DNA of 7,847 nucleotides from Eubacterium sp. CAG:248 (GTDB lineage Bacteria; Bacillota; Clostridia; Lachnospirales; Lachnospiraceae), in NCBI GenBank assembly GCA_000436475.1, contig FR886153.1:1-7847 (forward strand), given 5' to 3'. Below are positions 7,016 through 7,847 of the stretch, piece by piece. A model generated the notes under the pieces. It did no database searches and was not told the DNA's origin. It saw only the letters and a list, made by a program, of their open reading frames with translations. Position numbers and translations under genes: made by a program. How positions within the stretch are numbered: position 1 is the stretch's first letter; each line of letters opens with the position of its first letter.

Positions 7016-7074
7016 TGAAGCAATCCTTACCAATCTGTAAGCAGCAAAATAATCTTTTGATACTTACGTGATAA

Positions 7075-7419
7075 TTACGCAATATATATCTTATGGAGCT
7101 TTAATAAATGAATCATTGAATTACTGGTTTCTTCATAACCCTTATCTCTAAGACCAGCCTTGACAACAACAACAACGTCTATGCCATCGGGTATATGACT
7201 TGTATTAAGACGGAATGCCTCCCTTACAAGTCTTGCCAGTCTGTGCCGGACAATACTATTCCCGACCTTCTTGCTCACAGATACACCGAGTCTTTTTGTA
7301 TCCGTTCCGTTCTTAGCTATATACATTATAAGTTCTCTATTTGCATAAGATTTCCTTTTCGTATATACCCTTTTAAAATCTTCATTACTTTTTAATGTTT
7401 CAAAATCCTTGTACTTCAT
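7075..7419 (-). CDS. rnpA: ribonuclease P protein component
   Basis: RnpA is the small basic protein that binds the catalytic RNase P RNA and helps it recognise and cut the 5' leader of precursor tRNAs. The 114 residues match the family. F15 in NEDFKRVY belongs to the N-terminal substrate-contact region. The signature region LGVSVSKKVGNSIVRHRLARL (44-64, longer than shown motifs: key parts KKVGN 50-54 and RHR 58-60) contains RHR where many Firmicutes have RNR; RHR is also a known variant. The C-terminal part DVVVVVKAG (81-89) is the expected beta strand. GGTGG lies nine bases upstream of the ATG. It sits between rpmH and yidD as in other Firmicutes, but is separated from rpmH by a strong terminator. 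Its expression therefore needs read-through or its own promoter in 7434-7515, which I could not identify clearly. Confidence 0.97.
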   Translation of the reverse strand: MKYKDFETLKSNEDFKRVYTKRKSYANRELIMYIAKNGTDTKRLGVSVSKKVGNSIVRHRLARLVREAFRLNTSHIPDGIDVVVVVKAGLRDKGYEETSNSMIHLLKLHKIYIA

Positions 7420-7448
7420 AATAATAATCCACCATATATTTTTTATTT

Positions 7449-7480
7449 ATGGCAGCACATAATATGATATAAACTGCCAT
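7449..7480 (-). promoter_or_regulatory. inverted repeat in the rnpA leader
   Basis: Perfect 7-base arms ATGGCAG (7449-7455) and CTGCCAT (7474-7480) enclose 18 AT-rich bases, 30 bases upstream of the rnpA start. No U tract follows on either strand, so it is not a standard terminator. It could be an mRNA leader hairpin, a processing site, or an operator. No function can be assigned from sequence. Confidence 0.4.
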
Positions 7481-7515
7481 GTTAAATAATCTTCAATCAT
7501 ACTAAATGATACTAT

Positions 7516-7549
7516 AAAAAAAACAGATGAATACTGATGTACCCATCTG
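7516..7549 (-). terminator. intrinsic terminator after rpmH
   Basis: On the minus strand an 11-base-pair stem (7539-7549 with 7524-7534, including two G-U pairs) closes an ATCA tetraloop and is followed directly by eight U residues (7516-7523). It begins 12 bases after the rpmH stop. This is a textbook Rho-independent terminator. It should separate much of rpmH transcription from rnpA, or allow only partial read-through. Confidence 0.88.
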
Positions 7550-7561
7550 CTGTAAAACCAA

Positions 7562-7696
7562 TTAAGCTGAAAGTCTCTTTCTTCCTTTTGCTCTTCTTGC
7601 TGCTAAAACTTTTCTTCCACCTGGAGTACTCATTCTTGATCTAAAACCATGAACCTTAGATCTCTGTCTTGTCTTAGGCTGAAATGTCATCTTCAT
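7562..7696 (-). CDS. rpmH: 50S ribosomal protein L34
   Basis: L34 is a very small, highly basic protein of the large ribosomal subunit. The 44-residue product begins MKMTFQPKTRQRSKVHGF and ends with RRAKGRKRLSA, as in practically all bacterial L34 proteins, with the conserved RMSTPGGRKVLA in the middle. The ATG at 7694-7696 has AAGGAGGTG (7705-7713) eight bases upstream, one of the strongest ribosome binding sites in the window, as expected for a ribosomal protein. A consensus promoter about 100 bases upstream and a terminator just downstream make it a possible single-gene transcript. By conserved gene order dnaA should lie divergently beyond the right edge. Confidence 0.98.
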   Translation of the reverse strand: MKMTFQPKTRQRSKVHGFRSRMSTPGGRKVLAARRAKGRKRLSA

Positions 7697-7704
7697 AATC
7701 TATG

Positions 7705-7713
7705 CACCTCCTT
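7705..7713 (-). promoter_or_regulatory. near-perfect Shine-Dalgarno site of rpmH
   Basis: AAGGAGGTG, complementary to the 3' end of 16S rRNA over its whole length, lies eight bases before the rpmH ATG. Confidence 0.9.
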
Positions 7714-7792
7714 CACTACCATTATTATATATGGTAAGAATATTCTTTAAGTTTCAATGTGCTAAAGCACTTTTTTTTAAAACATCGTTCTA

Positions 7793-7821
7793 ATTATAGT
7801 CACTTCAGGCATTAAAGTCAA
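7793..7821 (-). promoter_or_regulatory. consensus sigma-A promoter of rpmH
   Basis: On the minus strand TTGACT (7816-7821) is followed after exactly 17 bases by a perfect TATAAT (7793-7798). Transcription should start near 7786, giving a leader of about 90 bases before the rpmH start. Five of six and six of six consensus matches with ideal spacing, directly upstream of a highly expressed ribosomal gene, make this the best-supported promoter in the window. Confidence 0.87.
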
Positions 7822-7847
7822 GTGAAAATTTATATTACTGCATATTG

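Larger units (their letters stand above)
6893..7074. other. long AT-rich spacer between rnpA and yidD
   Basis: The gap is 182 bases, or 200 to the preferred yidD start. It holds the hexamer repeat and the possible small ORF described separately, a 6-base inverted repeat (6995-7000 with 7009-7014), and two copies of TAATATGCA 40 bases apart (6899-6907 and 6939-6947). I found no intrinsic terminator and no convincing promoter for yidD; TTGAAA with TATGCT 19 bases later is the best match and is poor. Confidence 0.6.

Noticed and set aside
7200..7250. RHR instead of RNR in the RnpA signature as a possible loss of function.
   Set aside because: RHR is a familiar natural variant of this motif in other bacteria and the surrounding signature is intact.
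7759..7778. Plus-strand hairpin GTGC-TAAA-GCAC followed by eight T, looking like a rightward terminator.
   Set aside because: The stem is only four base pairs and no rightward gene precedes it. It lies in the rpmH leader on the opposite strand.

Overview
The window is the replication-origin-proximal housekeeping cluster of a Gram-positive, AT-rich Firmicute. The likeliest group is the Clostridia, perhaps Lachnospiraceae. That placement is an inference from four things: the gene order, heavy use of AGA and ATA codons, strong AGGAGG-type ribosome binding sites, and the family-specific sequence of several products. Every convincing gene is on the minus strand. In transcription order, from the right edge to the left, they are rpmH, rnpA, yidD, yidC, jag, mnmE, mnmG and rsmG. 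This is the conserved order seen next to dnaA/oriC in Bacillus and Clostridium. dnaA itself would lie just beyond the right edge and is not in the window.

Right end (about 6890-7847): a near-perfect sigma-A promoter (TTGACT, 17 bases, TATAAT) drives rpmH (ribosomal protein L34), which is closed by a strong intrinsic terminator. rnpA (RNase P protein) follows after a leader that carries an inverted repeat. Between rnpA and yidD is an unusually long AT-rich gap of about 200 bases. It has AATAAC-type hexamer repeats and a possible 19-codon Tyr/Cys-rich small ORF.

Middle (about 4220-6890): yidD and yidC, both for membrane-protein biogenesis, are 17 bases apart. yidC starts at TTG behind a strong AGGAGG. 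jag/khpB (RNA-binding Jag-N/KH/R3H protein) comes next. After jag there is a 201-base gap with a strong GC-rich hairpin.

Left end (about 1-4220): mnmE and mnmG encode the two partners of the wobble-uridine (U34) tRNA modification enzyme. They are followed by rsmG, the 16S rRNA m7G methyltransferase. The last 84 bases after rsmG contain no gene I can support.

Together the genes serve RNA maturation and modification (RnpA, MnmE, MnmG, RsmG, perhaps Jag), the ribosome (L34) and membrane-protein insertion (YidD, YidC). I see no mobile element, CRISPR array, tRNA, rRNA, frameshift or pseudogene, and no convincing new multi-gene system. The points most worth a second look are non-coding or local: the rnpA-yidD gap with its possible leader peptide, the DnaA-box-like triplet at exact 21-base spacing inside mnmE, the rpmH/rnpA terminator, and the enlarged loop and tail of YidC.
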